64,000 nt of DNA from Euleptes europaea. Lineage: Eukaryota; Chordata; Lepidosauria; Squamata; Sphaerodactylidae. The notes under the pieces are model-generated. The model made no database searches and was not told where the DNA came from. It saw nothing but the letters and a program-made list of their open reading frames with translations. The stretch spans positions 46,362,021 through 46,426,020 of the forward strand of contig NC_079320.1 of NCBI RefSeq assembly GCF_029931775.1, written 5' to 3'. Position 1 is the stretch's first letter, and every line of letters begins with the position of its first letter. The translations under genes were made by a program, and so were the position numbers. This document shows, piece after piece, positions 9,583 through 22,008 of the stretch.

Positions 9583-11416
9583 TTCCCCTCAGTTTGTTGG
9601 CAGCTGTATATTAAAAAAATTGTATTTATGAAAGCTCAAACTACTACTCAGTATTGTATACAGAGAACAAAAGTGCAACTTATAACTTTGTACTGATATA
9701 AATACATCATTGTCCAGAACACTGTGAACAAGGAATAGCTTACTATGTAAGCCAAATGACTGGATTTCCTGAAAATCTTTCTGGAAGGTATCTTTGAAAG
9801 GGCTAACTCGGAAGAAAGCGTGCTACAGGCTGTGAGGCTGAGCTTGGACACCGAAGTCTCGTTGATATTAACTAGAACTTATTTTCAAGTGTTAGAAGAA
9901 GTATCTTTATGGACAAACTAGAAACAACAGTGGCTGATGCAAACATGCTACTACTAGGCAGTTTCTTTTCCAGCTGGACTCTGTTTCTCAACCCATTCCA
10001 ACCCAGTATTGTTGCTGGGGATAAAGTAAACCAAGATGTGGTATTATTGTTGCCTGCTTAAAAATTCCTAGTTGTCTTCCATCTGCTCTTTTCCATTTCC
10101 ATAAAGCAGGAAGGTAAACTTAACAAGTGTTTATTCCTTTTAATTTACACTCTCTCCCTCCCACCTACCTTTGTGCCTGGGTTTAGGTGCGGAGAAATCT
10201 GCAGTTGCTCAATTTGTTCTTGCTATTAAATGTCAGTGAATCCAGTACAAACCACACCCGTGGCCTTTAGAAGTCTCAAGACCAAAGCAGTTGTCTGGCA
10301 TAAGTGGCGAAGACACAAACTATCAGGAAAGATGAAAGGGTGGGCCGTGGCTCTTTAATCTCTATTTCTTTTGGTGGGACCAGGTGCCATGGAAAGCATA
10401 AGGCTTACAGACAGACAGTGGTGGTTGATCACTATAGTGGACTATACACAGGGCTGGCCCTGTTTTGTGGCACGGTGAAAGCAACCCACCTCAAGGGCAG
10501 AGGTCAGTGTACCACTAAAAAGCAGCGAGTTGTCAGTTATTTGCAGAGTAACTCACTCCAGTCTAACCCAGTTAATTTCAATAGGCTTATTCTGGAATAA
10601 CTGCACAGGAATTTATGATATGTTTCTTGTATTTTGGTGGGGTAGTAGTGTATGGAATTTCTACCTGAGATACAAACCTGTCTTAAAATGTCTTGGATTG
10701 TGACTATTGGGATTACAAAACCAATCAAAATTCCATGCCTGTCTCTAAAATACAGATGCGTTTTTGACTACGTAAATCGGACGAATTCCGATCAAGTCCC
10801 GCCCCTTTAAATGCTGCTTTGTAATTGGCTTACTTGTAGTGCTTACTGTGAGAAAATTCCCCCCCTACCCAGTTGCTGCATAAAAAAGCATTTTAAGAAC
10901 AAAAAAAATGGAGCAGTCTGAAAGGAGGGGGGGGGGAGAAATCCAAGCCTCGGTTTTAAAAAGCTTTTATTCTGCTCAGAAAGAGCTCCAAGGAAGCAGG
11001 AAGTATTTGAATCCCCGCCTCTGGACATGGTGCTTTGTAACTGGCTGTGAGCCAAACCAAACTTGCGTTCCCTGTGCTTTGCCTTATGCACGGATTTCAG
11101 CTGGACTTTGTTCAGGAAAGAGTCGGGTTAACAGAGGAATGGGAAGACCCAGACATTGCAAGGGCTGGACACAAGGTCATCTCTAATGGACGGAAAACTC
11201 TTGCATAACTCCAAGGAACAACCGATTCAGATCGGGGGTGAATGAGAGTGAAAGTACCCATGCATAAACGACCCTGGTGACCAGCTCTTTTGTTGGAGAA
11301 ACTTACGTGTAGTCATCAGTACATAAAACATCCCCATTAAGCAGATAGTGGCTCTCTTAGGGTGTTTCAGAACTGGAAAATGGCAGTGTGTGTGAGTGAC
11401 TGAAGCCCGTTCTTCA

Positions 11417-11575
11417 CACATGCTATGGTTCTGATTCAAATTGGGGCTGTACACAACTGGGAATTAAATTCCTAGCAAGGAGCTCCTAGAACATGTCTGC
11501 ATAAGTCCACATGAGGCCTACGTGGACTTAAGGCATGAACTAGTCCTCAGGGTCAAACCATACATGGCTATCTGT
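11417..11575 (+). repeat. Unclassified interspersed repeat, copy A
   Basis: CTGGGAATTAAATTCCTA, the preceding ATGGTTCTGATTCAAATT and a downstream TGGACTTA block align in order with 43,425-43,575. Boundaries are unclear and no terminal repeats or coding content are seen. Confidence 0.5.
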
Positions 11576-11671
11576 CACTGGATCTCTAGCCATGTATTTT
11601 AGCTGTAATTCTTCCCCTACCCTGTGCAGTTTCCCAATTGGATACGTTCCTATACCAGCTGCTGTAAGCTT

Positions 11672-11706
<35 letters not shown>
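11672..11706 (+). repeat. (GT)n microsatellite
   Basis: An uninterrupted GT dinucleotide run of about 17 units. Confidence 0.97.
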
Positions 11707-11709
<3 letters not shown>

Positions 11710-12194
11710 TGTGATCAGAGAAAGGACGTATTAGGGAAGGAGTTAAATGCTCCGTTCTCCAGTGCCAGGGCCCTTACACCTATCCTCCCAGTGACTTTTG
11801 CTGCTCAAATACACATCTGATCTCAGTGACCTGTGGTTTGACTTTCAGGCCCAATTTACATATTATGCTACAGATGCAGCTACTGCCATGATCCTGGATT
11901 GCATAAGTGATTCTCTATGTAGCTAACTACTTACGGGCCCTCACATAACTGGAACTACCAGTAGCAGTTCTCTGTATTTTATTATAGGTTTTTGAGGATT
12001 TATTGGAATGCTCCTTTGAGTGCACTGAAAAGGAGGTAGAAAGCTCTTAAATAAAATTATAACTACACCTGGAAAGTTCCTCTAAAGGGAAATGTTTCCT
12101 ATGTATTGTTATAATTGTGCCAAACCATTCATTCAAGCAGAGGGCACAAGAGAGTTACCCAGAGATCTGAATCATCAAGGTAGTGTCTGCATAA

Positions 12195-12478
12195 TGTGAA
12201 AGTTTATTTACTTTACCCATGTTTCTCCACCATGGTGACCCAAAATTACCATTCTTCTCCAAGAGAGAACTCATTCTTCTCTCCAAGAGAGAACCCTGTG
12301 AGGTAGGTTAGGCTGACAGTGTGTGCATTGGATAAAAGTAATGCATGGGCAAAAAGCAAGTGGGGAACCAAAATCCATATGGCCCAGGGTCACCCAACAA
12401 ACTTCCATGGCAGAGTGGGAATTCGAACATGGGTCTCTCTGATCTTAATCAAACACTTTAACTAATACACCACACTGG
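12195..12478 (-). mobile_element. tRNA-derived SINE, inverted
   Basis: On the minus strand the head reads CCAGTGTGGTGTATTAGTTA, a degraded A box. A B-box-like segment (complement of GGGAATTCGAACATGGGTC) and a conserved body follow (complements of CCCAGGGTCACCCAACAA and CCTGTGAGGTAGGTTAGGCT). It is the same general family as the copy at 62,945-63,150. Confidence 0.7.
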
Positions 12479-12689
12479 AATTTATGTTATATCCACATGG
12501 GTGTTGGTTCCTATACTTTTTCCCATACACAACTTTCATTCAGTGCAAATTACATCAGAGTAGCTGCGTTATGGCCATGATCCAGTAAACAGAGAAATCT
12601 GTGCATAAGCCTTGGGCAAGTTAAAATAGGGTGTTTAAGTGGTGTAAGAAATTACGTGTTACGATTACTAGGGAAAGGATGAAAATAGA

Positions 12690-13300
12690 ACTGTCAGAAT
12701 CATAATGCCTTTATATAAATGAATGGTGTGACCTTATTTGGACTTCTGAGTATGTTCTGGTTGCCCTATCTCAAAAAAAGATAGAGCAGGGAAAGCTGCA
12801 GTAAAAGGGCAATCGAAGTGATCAAAGAATTAGAACACCTTCTGCAAGAGAAAAGGCTAAAGAATTTGGGGGGTTTTCAGTTTGGAAGAAAGATGACTAA
12901 GGATGAAGTACATATAGCAGTTTATATCATTATGCATGGTATGGGAATGGTGGATACAGATAAATTTATCTTCTATAATACCACAACTCAAGGACACCCT
13001 AACAAACTGGCAGTAGATTCCGAATACACAAAATAAAATACTTTTTCACAGTGCACAATTAATACAGAATTTGCTGCCACAGAATGACCACCATCTTGAC
13101 CTGTTAGCCATGGTAGCTCAATGGAACCTCCATGTACAGAGGCAGTGTGTTACTGAATCCTAGTTGCTGAGGGACAATAGCAAGAGGGCCACAGTCTTTA
13201 TGCCCTGCTTGTGGACTTCCCAGAGGCACCTGGTTGATGCCTGTGAGATACAGCATGCTGAAGAAGGTGGGCCTTTGGTCTGATCCAGCGTGGCTCACCT
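12690..13300 (+). mobile_element. CR1-group LINE 3' region
   Basis: Typical CR1 3' landmarks appear in order: a TGACCTTATTTGGACTTCTG-type segment, a degraded ORF2 end, AATGGAACCTCCATGTACAG and TTTGGTCTGATCCAGCGTGG. The same AACCTCCA segment recurs at about 31,625. The copy is decayed and 5'-truncated. Confidence 0.65.
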
Positions 13301-13445
13301 TATTAATATTTATTTGTTTAAAACATTTGTATTCTACTTTCCCACCCAAATAGGATTCCCCAAGGCAGCAACCATGAAAACATTTGAAGACTAAAACAAC
13401 ATTTAAAACAATATATAAAATAATTCAGTAAAACTTATAAATATA
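13301..13445 (-). repeat. AT-rich LINE/SINE-like tail
   Basis: TTATTTGTTTAAAACATTTG followed by CCCACCCAAATAGGATTCCC and an A-rich run of AAAACAATATATAAAATAA resembles the inverted 3' end of a common squamate retroposon. The family is not certain. Confidence 0.35.
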
Positions 13446-13827
13446 TAAACACACAACACCAAAACCATGGAGGTGGACCAATGATAGTTATTGGGGATAA
13501 GCTAAAGGAAACAAAAACGTCTTCACATGCTGCTGGTAGATAATGATAGTGGGAGACAAACAAATCTGTCTCGGGAGGGTGTCCCAAAGTTTTGGCATCA
13601 TGACCAAGAAGGCTCCTTCCCCCACCCCCAGCCATTCCGCACACCTGCTGTGTGGCTGTGGGGAACCGAAACCCAACTTTCAAAAAGCAAATGTCTATTT
13701 TTGCCCAGACATGCATACACGATGTAGACTGTGATTCATTGGTGCTGTTAGAGCTGGGGGTAGATCAGTTAGAGAGCATGTCTGTGTAACTGTGGGCACC
13801 CTTCTACACTACAGTCTGCACAGGGAA

Positions 13828-14388
13828 CAAAGAATATTTAAGAAAGATGTAGACAAGCTGGAATGGGTCCAGAGGAGGGCAACAAAGATGGTCTGGAGAC
13901 CAAGTCCTATGAGGAAGGGTTGAAGGAGCTGGGTATGTTTAGCCTGAACAGAAGACTGAGAAGGGATATGATAACCATCTTCTAGTACTTGAAGGACTGT
14001 CACACAGAGGAGGGTGCCAAGTTGTTTTCTGTTGCCCCAGAAGGTCGGACTGGAACCAACGGGTTGAAATTAAATCAAAAGAGTTTCTGTCTAGACATTA
14101 GGAAGAATTTTCTAACAGTTAGAGCGGTTCCTCAGTGGAACCGGCTTCCTTGGGAGGAGCTAAGCTCTCCTTCCCTGGAGGTTTTTAAGAAGAGGTTAGA
14201 TGGCCATCTGTCAGCAACACTGATTCTATGACCTTAAGCAGATGACGAGAGGGAGGGTATCTTGGCCATCCTCTGGGCATGGAGTAGGGGTCACTGGGTG
14301 TGCGTGGAGAAGGTAGTTGTGAATTTCCTGCATTGTGCAGGGGGTTGGACTAGATGACCCTGGTGGTTCCAACTCTATGATTCTATGA
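13828..14388 (+). mobile_element. CR1 LINE 3' end
   Basis: The segment reads AGACAAGCTGGAATGGGTCC, GGGCAACAAAGATGGTCTGG and so on through GGAAGAATTTTCTAACAGTT to GGACTAGATGACCCTGGTGG. It ends in the tandem ATTCTATG motif that is diagnostic of CR1. The C-terminal ORF2 part is still partly open (about 13,989-14,231: RKNFLTVRAVPQWNRLPW). It is a 5'-truncated fossil. Confidence 0.9.
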
Positions 14389-14489
14389 ATGTCTATGTCC
14401 CGAACATACCATGGGAAGGCTCCACATGGACATTTTTTAAAATGAGAAACCTATCTGTTTCCTGACACTTTTGCATGGATATTTGGGGT

Positions 14490-14655
14490 TACAGTTGCCA
14501 ACAGTCTTAGAGACAAATTTCCTGTCCCTTTAACAGAGGCTTAATGGTATATTATTTATCTCTCTGCTATGAAAAGCTTCTACTGCCAGTTTTCCACATA
14601 GTAAGCCATAGGTTTCAGAGACAGAACATTTTTTCCAGGCCTGTTGGCAACCCTA
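14490..14655. mobile_element. Decayed hAT-like MITE
   Basis: CAGTTGCCAACAG at the left and CTGTTGGCAACCCT at the right are inverted repeats. Flanking ATTTGGGG and ATTGGGG may be a damaged target duplication. The inner CTTTAACAGAGGCTTAATGG also occurs in a fragment near 18,455. Confidence 0.5.
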
Positions 14656-14731
14656 TTGGGGTGGGATAGAGTCAAACTCATTTATCACCCTCCTTAGTCT
14701 TACATAATACATCCAGATATGAATCTCATCA

Positions 14732-14935
14732 AGACTGTCATGATAGGAAAAGTTGAGGGCAGCAGGAAAAGAGGAAGACTCAACAAGAGATGGATTGACT
14801 CAGTAAAGGAAGCCACAGCCTTCAATTTGCAAGATCTGAGCAAGGCTGTCAAAGACAGGACATTTTGGAGGACTTTCATTGATAGGGTCGCCATGAGTCG
14901 GAAGCGACTTGACGGCACTTAGCACACACACACAC
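14732..14935 (+). mobile_element. BovB LINE 3' end with 13-bp target duplication
   Basis: ATGAATCTCATCA flanks the copy exactly (14,719-14,731 and 14,936-14,948). The content is the last about 200 bp of BovB, from GTCATGATAGGAAAAGTTGA to CGACTTGACGGCACTTAGCA and a CA-repeat tail. The encoded end reads GSRKRGRLNKRWIDSVKEAT and FWRTFIDRVAMSRKRLDGT. Confidence 0.95.
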
Positions 14936-14963
14936 ATGAATCTCATCATAAAACCCACATAAT

Positions 14964-15162
14964 TAGGGTTGCCAACCTCCAGGTAATAGCAGAAGATCTC
15001 CTGCTATTACAAGTGATCTCCAGCCGATAGAGATCAGTTCACCTGGAGAAAATGGCCGTTTTGGCAATTGGACTCCATGGCATTGAAGCCCCTCCCCTCC
15101 CAAACCCCACCCTCCTCAGGCTCCGCCCCCAATCTCTCCCGCCGATAGCGAAGACAATCCTA
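14964..15162 (+). mobile_element. hAT-type MITE (copy 2)
   Basis: TAGGGTTGCCAACCTCCAGG starts the element and it ends in AATCCTA, with the inner body of copy 1. CACATAAT (14,956-14,963) and CACATAAA (15,163-15,170) form an 8-bp duplication with one change. It lies only 28 bp from the BovB insertion. Confidence 0.88.
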
Positions 15163-15199
15163 CACATAAAGCACTGACACAGTGTACTAGTTACCCACA

Positions 15200-15860
15200 A
15201 GCCACACATCTGCTGTGCTGATCATTGGTCCTCTGAATATCAGAATGAAGAGTAGGAAGATCAGACTCATGGGTGGCGCAGTTTAAAACCGGTGGCACAT
15301 CTGGCAAGGGGGTCCCTTTCTTTCCCCTACTTTCTCTTTAGCATTCTAGTGCTAAGCCAGCAATGGGAGAAGCTGCAATAAGGACAAGCCCAAAAGGGGC
15401 AATGGGAGGTGTAGACACGCACTGAGGAGGAAACAAAACTCCTTTCCCAGTGAAACAAAACATCTGATTCAGAAGGATGTGTGAAATGAACAGAAGCAGA
15501 GCGGGGCACAGAGAAGCGCAATAAGGGCAGAGGCTGGGAGAATGACTGTAGGCCTGAGAATAAAGGGGAGACTGTACCCCCTTCTTTCCCAGGCTCTATA
15601 GCTCTGTCATCTTCTAGATAAGATAAATGGCCTCCATCAATCACCCCTCGCCTCCCGCAGCCCTCAAAGAGGCTGGGGGTCTGCCTGGCTTCTGAAACAT
15701 TATTTGCCTCCAACTGGGGGGACATTGTTGACCAGACAGAGGCGCTCTTTTGTGAGATGAGTTGCTAGGATTTAGACATTTGCATAATAGCTTAGTATGT
15801 TCCACAGTGCTCAGCTATGCCCTCTTGACAGACTTGATGATTAGCAGGTAATTGCCTGCC
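15200..15860. repeat. CpG-depleted relative of the GC-rich block at 1.8-2.5 kb
   Basis: From about 15,540 on, the order of blocks (CCCCCTTCTTTCCCAG, CTCTGTCATCTTC, AAATGGCCTCCATCA, GTCTGCCTGGCTTCTGAAAC, GAGGCGCTCTTTTG, GAGTTGCTAGGA, AGCAGGTAATTGCC) follows that at 2,105-2,480. CpGs are mostly replaced by TpG/CpA. It is either an old repeat family or an internal duplication. Confidence 0.5.
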
Positions 15861-18800
15861 AAAGTGAAATCAAAATAAGTTTATAACGCAAACGAGTGCA
15901 GCACCACAACCACTATATTCTCGTCTTCCTTTTCAATATGCGGCAAAGTCTATGCAGTCTGCTCCATATTTTGCATTTAATTTGAAATGAAGGGTTTGTA
16001 AGAAACAATTACATGTGATTTTTAACTCGGGGAGCAAACACATTCTCCTTTAGTTCCCTCGAAGCAGAAATGGTAATTCTCGTCTGCAAATATTTCTTTG
16101 AACAGTTTTGTGACGCTGGTTGACGCACAAGAAAACAGTGTTCTAATTACAGGGCCAGAGGTAAAAATGAAACCCACAAGACCAGCCCATTAACTCCTGT
16201 GAATTTTCACTCCTCCCACTGGTCCTCATAAACCACATTGTGCGCTTACAGGGGGATGTACAAATTATTCATGAAGTACTGGGATCATTCTGAGCCAACT
16301 TTATAAGAGTATTTGCACAAAAGTTAAGAAATTGCCTGGGAATCTCATGTCCCCTCCAGTTCAGTCTACAAATGTACCACCAAGACCTGCTGCTGTACTG
16401 AAATGAGAGCAATTCTGTTTTCACACGAGCACTCTGCAAACTTGCAGCAATAATCTTCTTCCTCTTTATTAGCACTATGCTTATGAGAAGCAGGTCCCAG
16501 GAACAGAAGTACAGTACTTCCTAATGCTGGATTTATCCCACTGAGACTTTTCCAGCAAAGCGGTTTCAGTTGAAATATAGGATGGATGGCACAAGACAAC
16601 AGCAGTCCTCGGTGGATTGTTCCTTTAATGAATCAAATTCCCCCTGGCCAGGGAAATCTCTGCACCAGTCTATGTCAAGGACTGTGGAAAAAAATCACAT
16701 TCACAGGGACATCATATTGTTCTGGGCTGATACTTGTTGTCCCACCAACCCCATCATTACAGAAAGAAATGTTCAGGGACTGGGACCTTTTCCGTACACT
16801 TGAGTTTCTCCTGATCTTCTTGGGAGTTGATCCACAAGCATTGGGAATTGGTTTGGGCAGGCCTCTTCCACACATCTGCCCCTCTGTGCATTTTTACAGT
16901 TGTGGAGTCAGTTTATTTTCTTCTGCACAAGGCTTAAATAATGAGGACTTTCACGGGAGGGTGCTGTTGTCAACAGTGTCATTATCAGTGGCATCAGAAC
17001 ACACACATGCCCTTTTTAAAAAAGGACCTAAAATAGCAATGTAACCCTGTAGTAGTAGCATTGAAGGCACGTTGCCTTAGAGTATCCCCTCGATCTAACT
17101 GTGAAAACGTTCAATCGGGTGATTCTTAATTTTGCTAACCTTGGTTTGTAAATCTATTCTTTGTAAGGTTAGTTTCTGTTTTATAATAGCAGCAAATAAA
17201 TTTTATTTTTATTATAACACTGTAGTATTGCAATGATAGTTTAAGCGGGTTCTCTGAATTCTCATCTTTCATTAAAGAAAAGGTAAGTCTCTATCCCCCA
17301 CCCTTGCAAAGATATGCCTTTCCCCTTATATCTCTGTGAGGGAAGGGGCTAGAGACTTCTAAAAAACTTTCCAGTGATGACGTACTAATACAATTTTTGC
17401 AGCAATCAGTTCCTTTGTGCACTAAAATTATTCTTTAACAAATCCTAATTAACTGTAAACAATTCAAAACCATTGTTTAATGCATTATTTCTAAACTTCT
17501 CTCTCCTATCTATATAACAGCATGTGCCACTTGTGTTTGGAAAGTTGTGATTTGTGGGATGCTCCACAAATATAGTTAAAATCTGCATGAAAAAGCATTG
17601 CATTTCCAGCAGTTAAAGGTGTTGACTCTGAATGTCCTGCTTAACCTTGACCATTTGTACATTATCTTACACTGAGCTTTCCTTTAGGAGATGCACATTG
17701 AATTTCTCAGAATACTTATTCAAATCCTTTCCCATCACTTGTCCATAATCTCCACAGCCTGCTTCTTTGCCTGCATCACCTGATATGAGTCTCTCTGATG
17801 ACTTGTCAAGCTTGATTTGACTCTGGATTTTCTGTCCTTGGATTTTCTGTCCTTTTCCTCTGCATATTTTATCCAGGCATTTTGCTATGCCTTCCAGAAT
17901 TTGATAACTAAAACCACCTAAATGTTTTAATGAAAGCCTTATAAATGCTGAGCTCCTTTAGGCAGAGAAGAATGCAAAGTAGGTGAAAAAACCAAGTGGA
18001 AACAAGAAAAATGCTCATGTGCCTCCAAGAAATATGAGTCGCACTTAATGTTTTGGCAATGAAGCCTCATCACAAAGAAGATGTACTGTGTTAATCGGCA
18101 AGGCAGAAACCAGCAGCCTGATGAGAATGCCATTCTACACTATCATAAGACTTAGACATCCTGCAGGATTTTGAAATGAAGCAAGGATCGTGCGTGATCT
18201 TGGAAACTAGACATAAGGACCAGGGCCAGGAGGCAGTGGGCCAGGGAGACTGGTGCCTGTGACGTTGCAGGCGTTACTGAGTTTGCCCATTTAGAAGAAG
18301 CACAAGGATGTCTGCCAGACATATTTGTTCAGTCTGTGGGCCTGGGCAGTGAACACAAGTACCTTTTTACTCTATGTGTGTGTGTGAGAAGGGTTGGCAT
18401 AAATAATGGTGCCAACAGGCCAGGCGGCAGGGGGCAGGAGTCATCTCTTTTTAACAGAGGCTTAATATGCAGAAATTAAACAGAGGCAGCCAAAGCTTGT
18501 CATGGCATGGAGCTAAATAACATCACCTTATAAAGTATGGCAGATCAAACTGGTATTAAAGGAGCAGCTAGAAGGATCGACTCAAAAGTTAGACCTTGAA
18601 GAGAAACTGCAAGACTGACAGATGGTTTAAGTTCATGGAAGGCAGAAATGGGGAGCAACACAGGGGTGGTGGTGGTGGTAGAAAGAGATATGTGACAGAG
18701 GCTACATGTCAAGAGAGCCCAGCCAAGCCTTTCCCCATGCCTGTTGATTAGGAGCTATGAGGAGTGTTGTATATTTAACAACTAAAATGTTGGGTGTAGG

Positions 18801-19060
18801 CTTCTAGTTTGAGATTTATTTTAATGCCCTTAGGTGTAATTCATTTTTTCTGAACTGGTTCCACTATTTTGGTGCTCCTGTTTACAGTAAGTATTTTTTA
18901 AATTATGGAGCAGGTAGTGCACTACAGAAGTCTCACTGTACGGGTTTATGTATACTATAAAGATTTGTTGTACTTTACCAACGAAGCAATAGTTGGGAGT
19001 GGTTCCCTCCCACTCTGAGAGGATTATTTGCTCTTTTGACTGGATCTTGTCATCTTCTAT
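15861..19060. other. Intergenic, no gene recognised
   Basis: AT-rich DNA without recognisable exons. Near 18,400-18,500 there is a fragment related to the MITE at 14,490. A short GGT repeat lies at about 18,667. The two overlapping plus-strand frames at 16,570-17,044 resemble no known protein. Confidence 0.5.
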
Positions 19061-19193
19061 GATCTTGGCCATCTTCTGGGCATGGAGTAGGGGGTCACTG
19101 GGGGTGTGGGGGGGAGGTGTGAATTTCCTGCATTGTGCAGGGGGTTAGACTAGATGACCCTGGTGGTCCCTTCCAACTCTATGATTCTATGAT
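19061..19193 (+). mobile_element. CR1 LINE 3' tail
   Basis: GATCTTGGCCATCTTCTGGG through GACTAGATGACCCTGGTGGT to ATGATTCTATG, identical in layout to the end of the copy at 13,828-14,388. Confidence 0.88.
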
Positions 19194-22008
19194 CTGCAAT
19201 GCAATGCAACAATCTTGAAATGTGGGGCTGATGGCCATCTTTTATAATACCTTCCTGTGTTTATGTGTGCATAGATATACATAATTTAATACTCTTCTGT
19301 AAAATTGGAAGCAAATATATTGTATGAATCCCCCTGTTTTTTACGTGGTTTACTTATCATAGCAATGTTTAAAGGCCAAGCAATGTGTAGATGCACACCT
19401 GATGGGTCATGAACGTAGTCTCTAATATCGTCTTATTTCTGCAGGTGTTTTGACTTGCAGGCTCATAAGTCAGCTTTTCCTGCTGTAAGAAAAGGACTGG
19501 AGCGGAGCCAGAGCCAGCTTTGAACCAGATCCATCAGTCATGTTTTAGAAAGAGTGCCATAAGAACCAAGAGAAGTGGGGTGCACTTACTACAGCTTTCT
19601 CTGTAAGCCCCCTGCCTTGTACTTTGTAAAACATGGAGAAACAAACATACTGTCCTTTCCTCACACTTTTGGTGCAACACTAGAGAAGGGATACTCGCCT
19701 GGTAATCTGTAGATTGAACTCTCTGTATTAAACATACACTTAATGTACATGAAGGATGTAATTCACCCAGAGGGAACGTATCGCAAAGATGTATCATTTC
19801 CTTCAAGTGCAACGAGCACCCATTTTAGCACTTGCAAAAGTATTTATTTTATTACCATCAATGTTCACGGTGTTTTACAAAACACCATAAGAGGGGAAAA
19901 AAGAGATAAGCTCATGCTCTAAAGAGCTTACTTTTAAAATTTCAATAGCAAAGGGAGAGGAGGAAAGGGAGTAGTTAGGGTAACTAGGAAAAGATGTGAA
20001 CAAATGCAGTTACTTGTTCTTAAGTCTCACTAAGATTGGCTATGATGGTTAATAAGCCAATAATGAAGAAAGAGGTTGTGTGACCGGGGTGTTTCCAGCA
20101 CAAGTAACAAAATTTAAAACTGTTACTGGCACATAACAGTCCCATGTTTCTTATGGAAGCTGGAAGTGCTCCTGAAATGGATATGGCAGATCCTGCAAAG
20201 TCATGCAAAATGTCCTTATTCAACATAGTTAACAAAACGGCATGGGAAATTCTCTCCTCTGTTGCAGCAGATGACCTTACCAATGCAGACATCAATTTAT
20301 TGTTTGGAGATGGAAAAGGATGATAATCCAGTTGGGTACTCTGGCCACCAGAAACAGGCAAAATGGGAAGTCCATAGCCATTTTATCTGGACATGAGATG
20401 TTGCCAAATTGATTTCTGTGGATATATTCCAGACTGGTCTGCTTTGGGCTATGGTAGACAGCCATAATTAATGGACTTTAGGAATGGAGCAGTGGGGCTC
20501 CACAGGTCCCACATAGATCTCTAAATCTGCCATCTTTGACAAGAGATCCCTCTTGAGAGAAATCAATTCTTGCACAGCTTTCATTTTACACTATATAACA
20601 TTGCCACCTAGTGGCTATGTAGGAAGCAAAATAAAATAAAAGTCCAGTGGCACCTTAGAGACTAACATCATTTATTTCAGTATGATGCTGCCTACTTTGT
20701 CAGATATGTGATAAAAAACCATGGGAATTTTTATAGAGTGAGTTGGAGGGGGAGAAGTCAGAAGGAACTGTAATGTAGTTACATGTATCTCATAAATTTA
20801 TTTATAACACTGTATTTAATTTCTTTATTCACATTCTTCATAGGCCGGCTTTCTCACTGAGACTCAAGGCAGATTACATTGTATAGGCCCATACAATCGA
20901 CAAGACAGTATAACCAATAAGCAATGTAATAGGATTAGGACTGCAGAAATCTGAAACACAGGTGAAACAAATCATAAGTATTAACATGGCATGTTAAACA
21001 AAGCAGAAATTATATAGTAGGACCATAAATACCGCACAGATAGTATGTACAATAAATACACAGTGGTATAATCTAGAGTCACTATCCCTTTATTAAAGCA
21101 TCTTTCTGAACTATTTAATTACAGTATAGCCCTATTACTTATGTAAAAATGCCTTCTTGCATAGTTTGCAGAATGCCAGAAGAGTGGAAGTCTTCCTTGC
21201 CTCCACATGCGGGCCATTCTGTTAGGTGATAACAGAGAATGCATGTATATAAGCAGTTGTTGATTTTGTTCCTTTGCAGGTAGCCCCTGCAGAAGGCCCT
21301 GTTCAGAGCGAAGCTGTTTGGTGGAGCACAGAAAAAGAGGTGATCCTGCAGATTGAGGGTCCAAGGCCACAAAAGGCTTTGTATGGGGGTGGTGATAGTG
21401 GTGGCTTAAAGGTTAAAACCATTGTCTCAGAATACACTACTACCTAACATTTAATTTACTTGGAGAAATCAATTAGCCGTTTGTTCTCCCCTTATTAACG
21501 ATTTTTGTTCATGGTTAGGGCTTTTTGAGCCAAATTCTCCATAAGTCTTGGGACCTTTGTGTGTAGAGCCTGAGGTTTATCATATTATTCTCTCCCTGGA
21601 GGAGAAAACCTATACTGGAAGCAGACCATAAGAGAGACCCCGTTTGGGAATATTTTAATAAGCTTCCTCTACATATGGGTAAGGCAGACTGGGCTAGCTA
21701 CATCGGGAATGGTATTTGGCCAATTATCACTGGAAAGATGCGTCAGCTGCTTTCTTTTATAAACAGAAATGTTCGTTGTTGTTTTTTAAAAAAACAAAGT
21801 ATCACCAATTTAAAAAACCCTCTTTTAACCATAGAATAAATTAAATTCAGCAAATCAATGCTCCAGTTGGGGTATCCACTGTGCCCACCCTGACAACTAC
21901 TACCAGTCAGAAGGGAGATTCTGCAAGTACCAGGAGGTAGAGACAGATAAATGTTTCACAGGTGTGTGCATGTGTGTGTGCCAGCCTGTTAAATAGAATC
22001 TGATTTTT
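19194..22008. other. Intergenic, no gene recognised
   Basis: No coding exon is seen. About 20,645-20,700 (AAGTCCAGTGGCACCTTAGA) is a fragment of the palindromic repeat class seen at 23.5 and 40.8 kb. About 20,815-20,900 looks like an inverted SINE end. The minus-strand frame at 20,020-20,361 has no recognisable domain. Confidence 0.45.

Larger units (their letters stand above)
9583..12190. other. LRAT 3' flank, intergenic
   Basis: This probably includes the LRAT 3' UTR, whose end cannot be placed. A (GT)n tract lies at 11,672-11,706. Segments at about 10,797-10,835 and 11,010-11,050 are diverged direct repeats of each other. About 11,417-11,575 shares a diverged repeat with 43,425-43,575. 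No other gene is visible. Confidence 0.5.
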
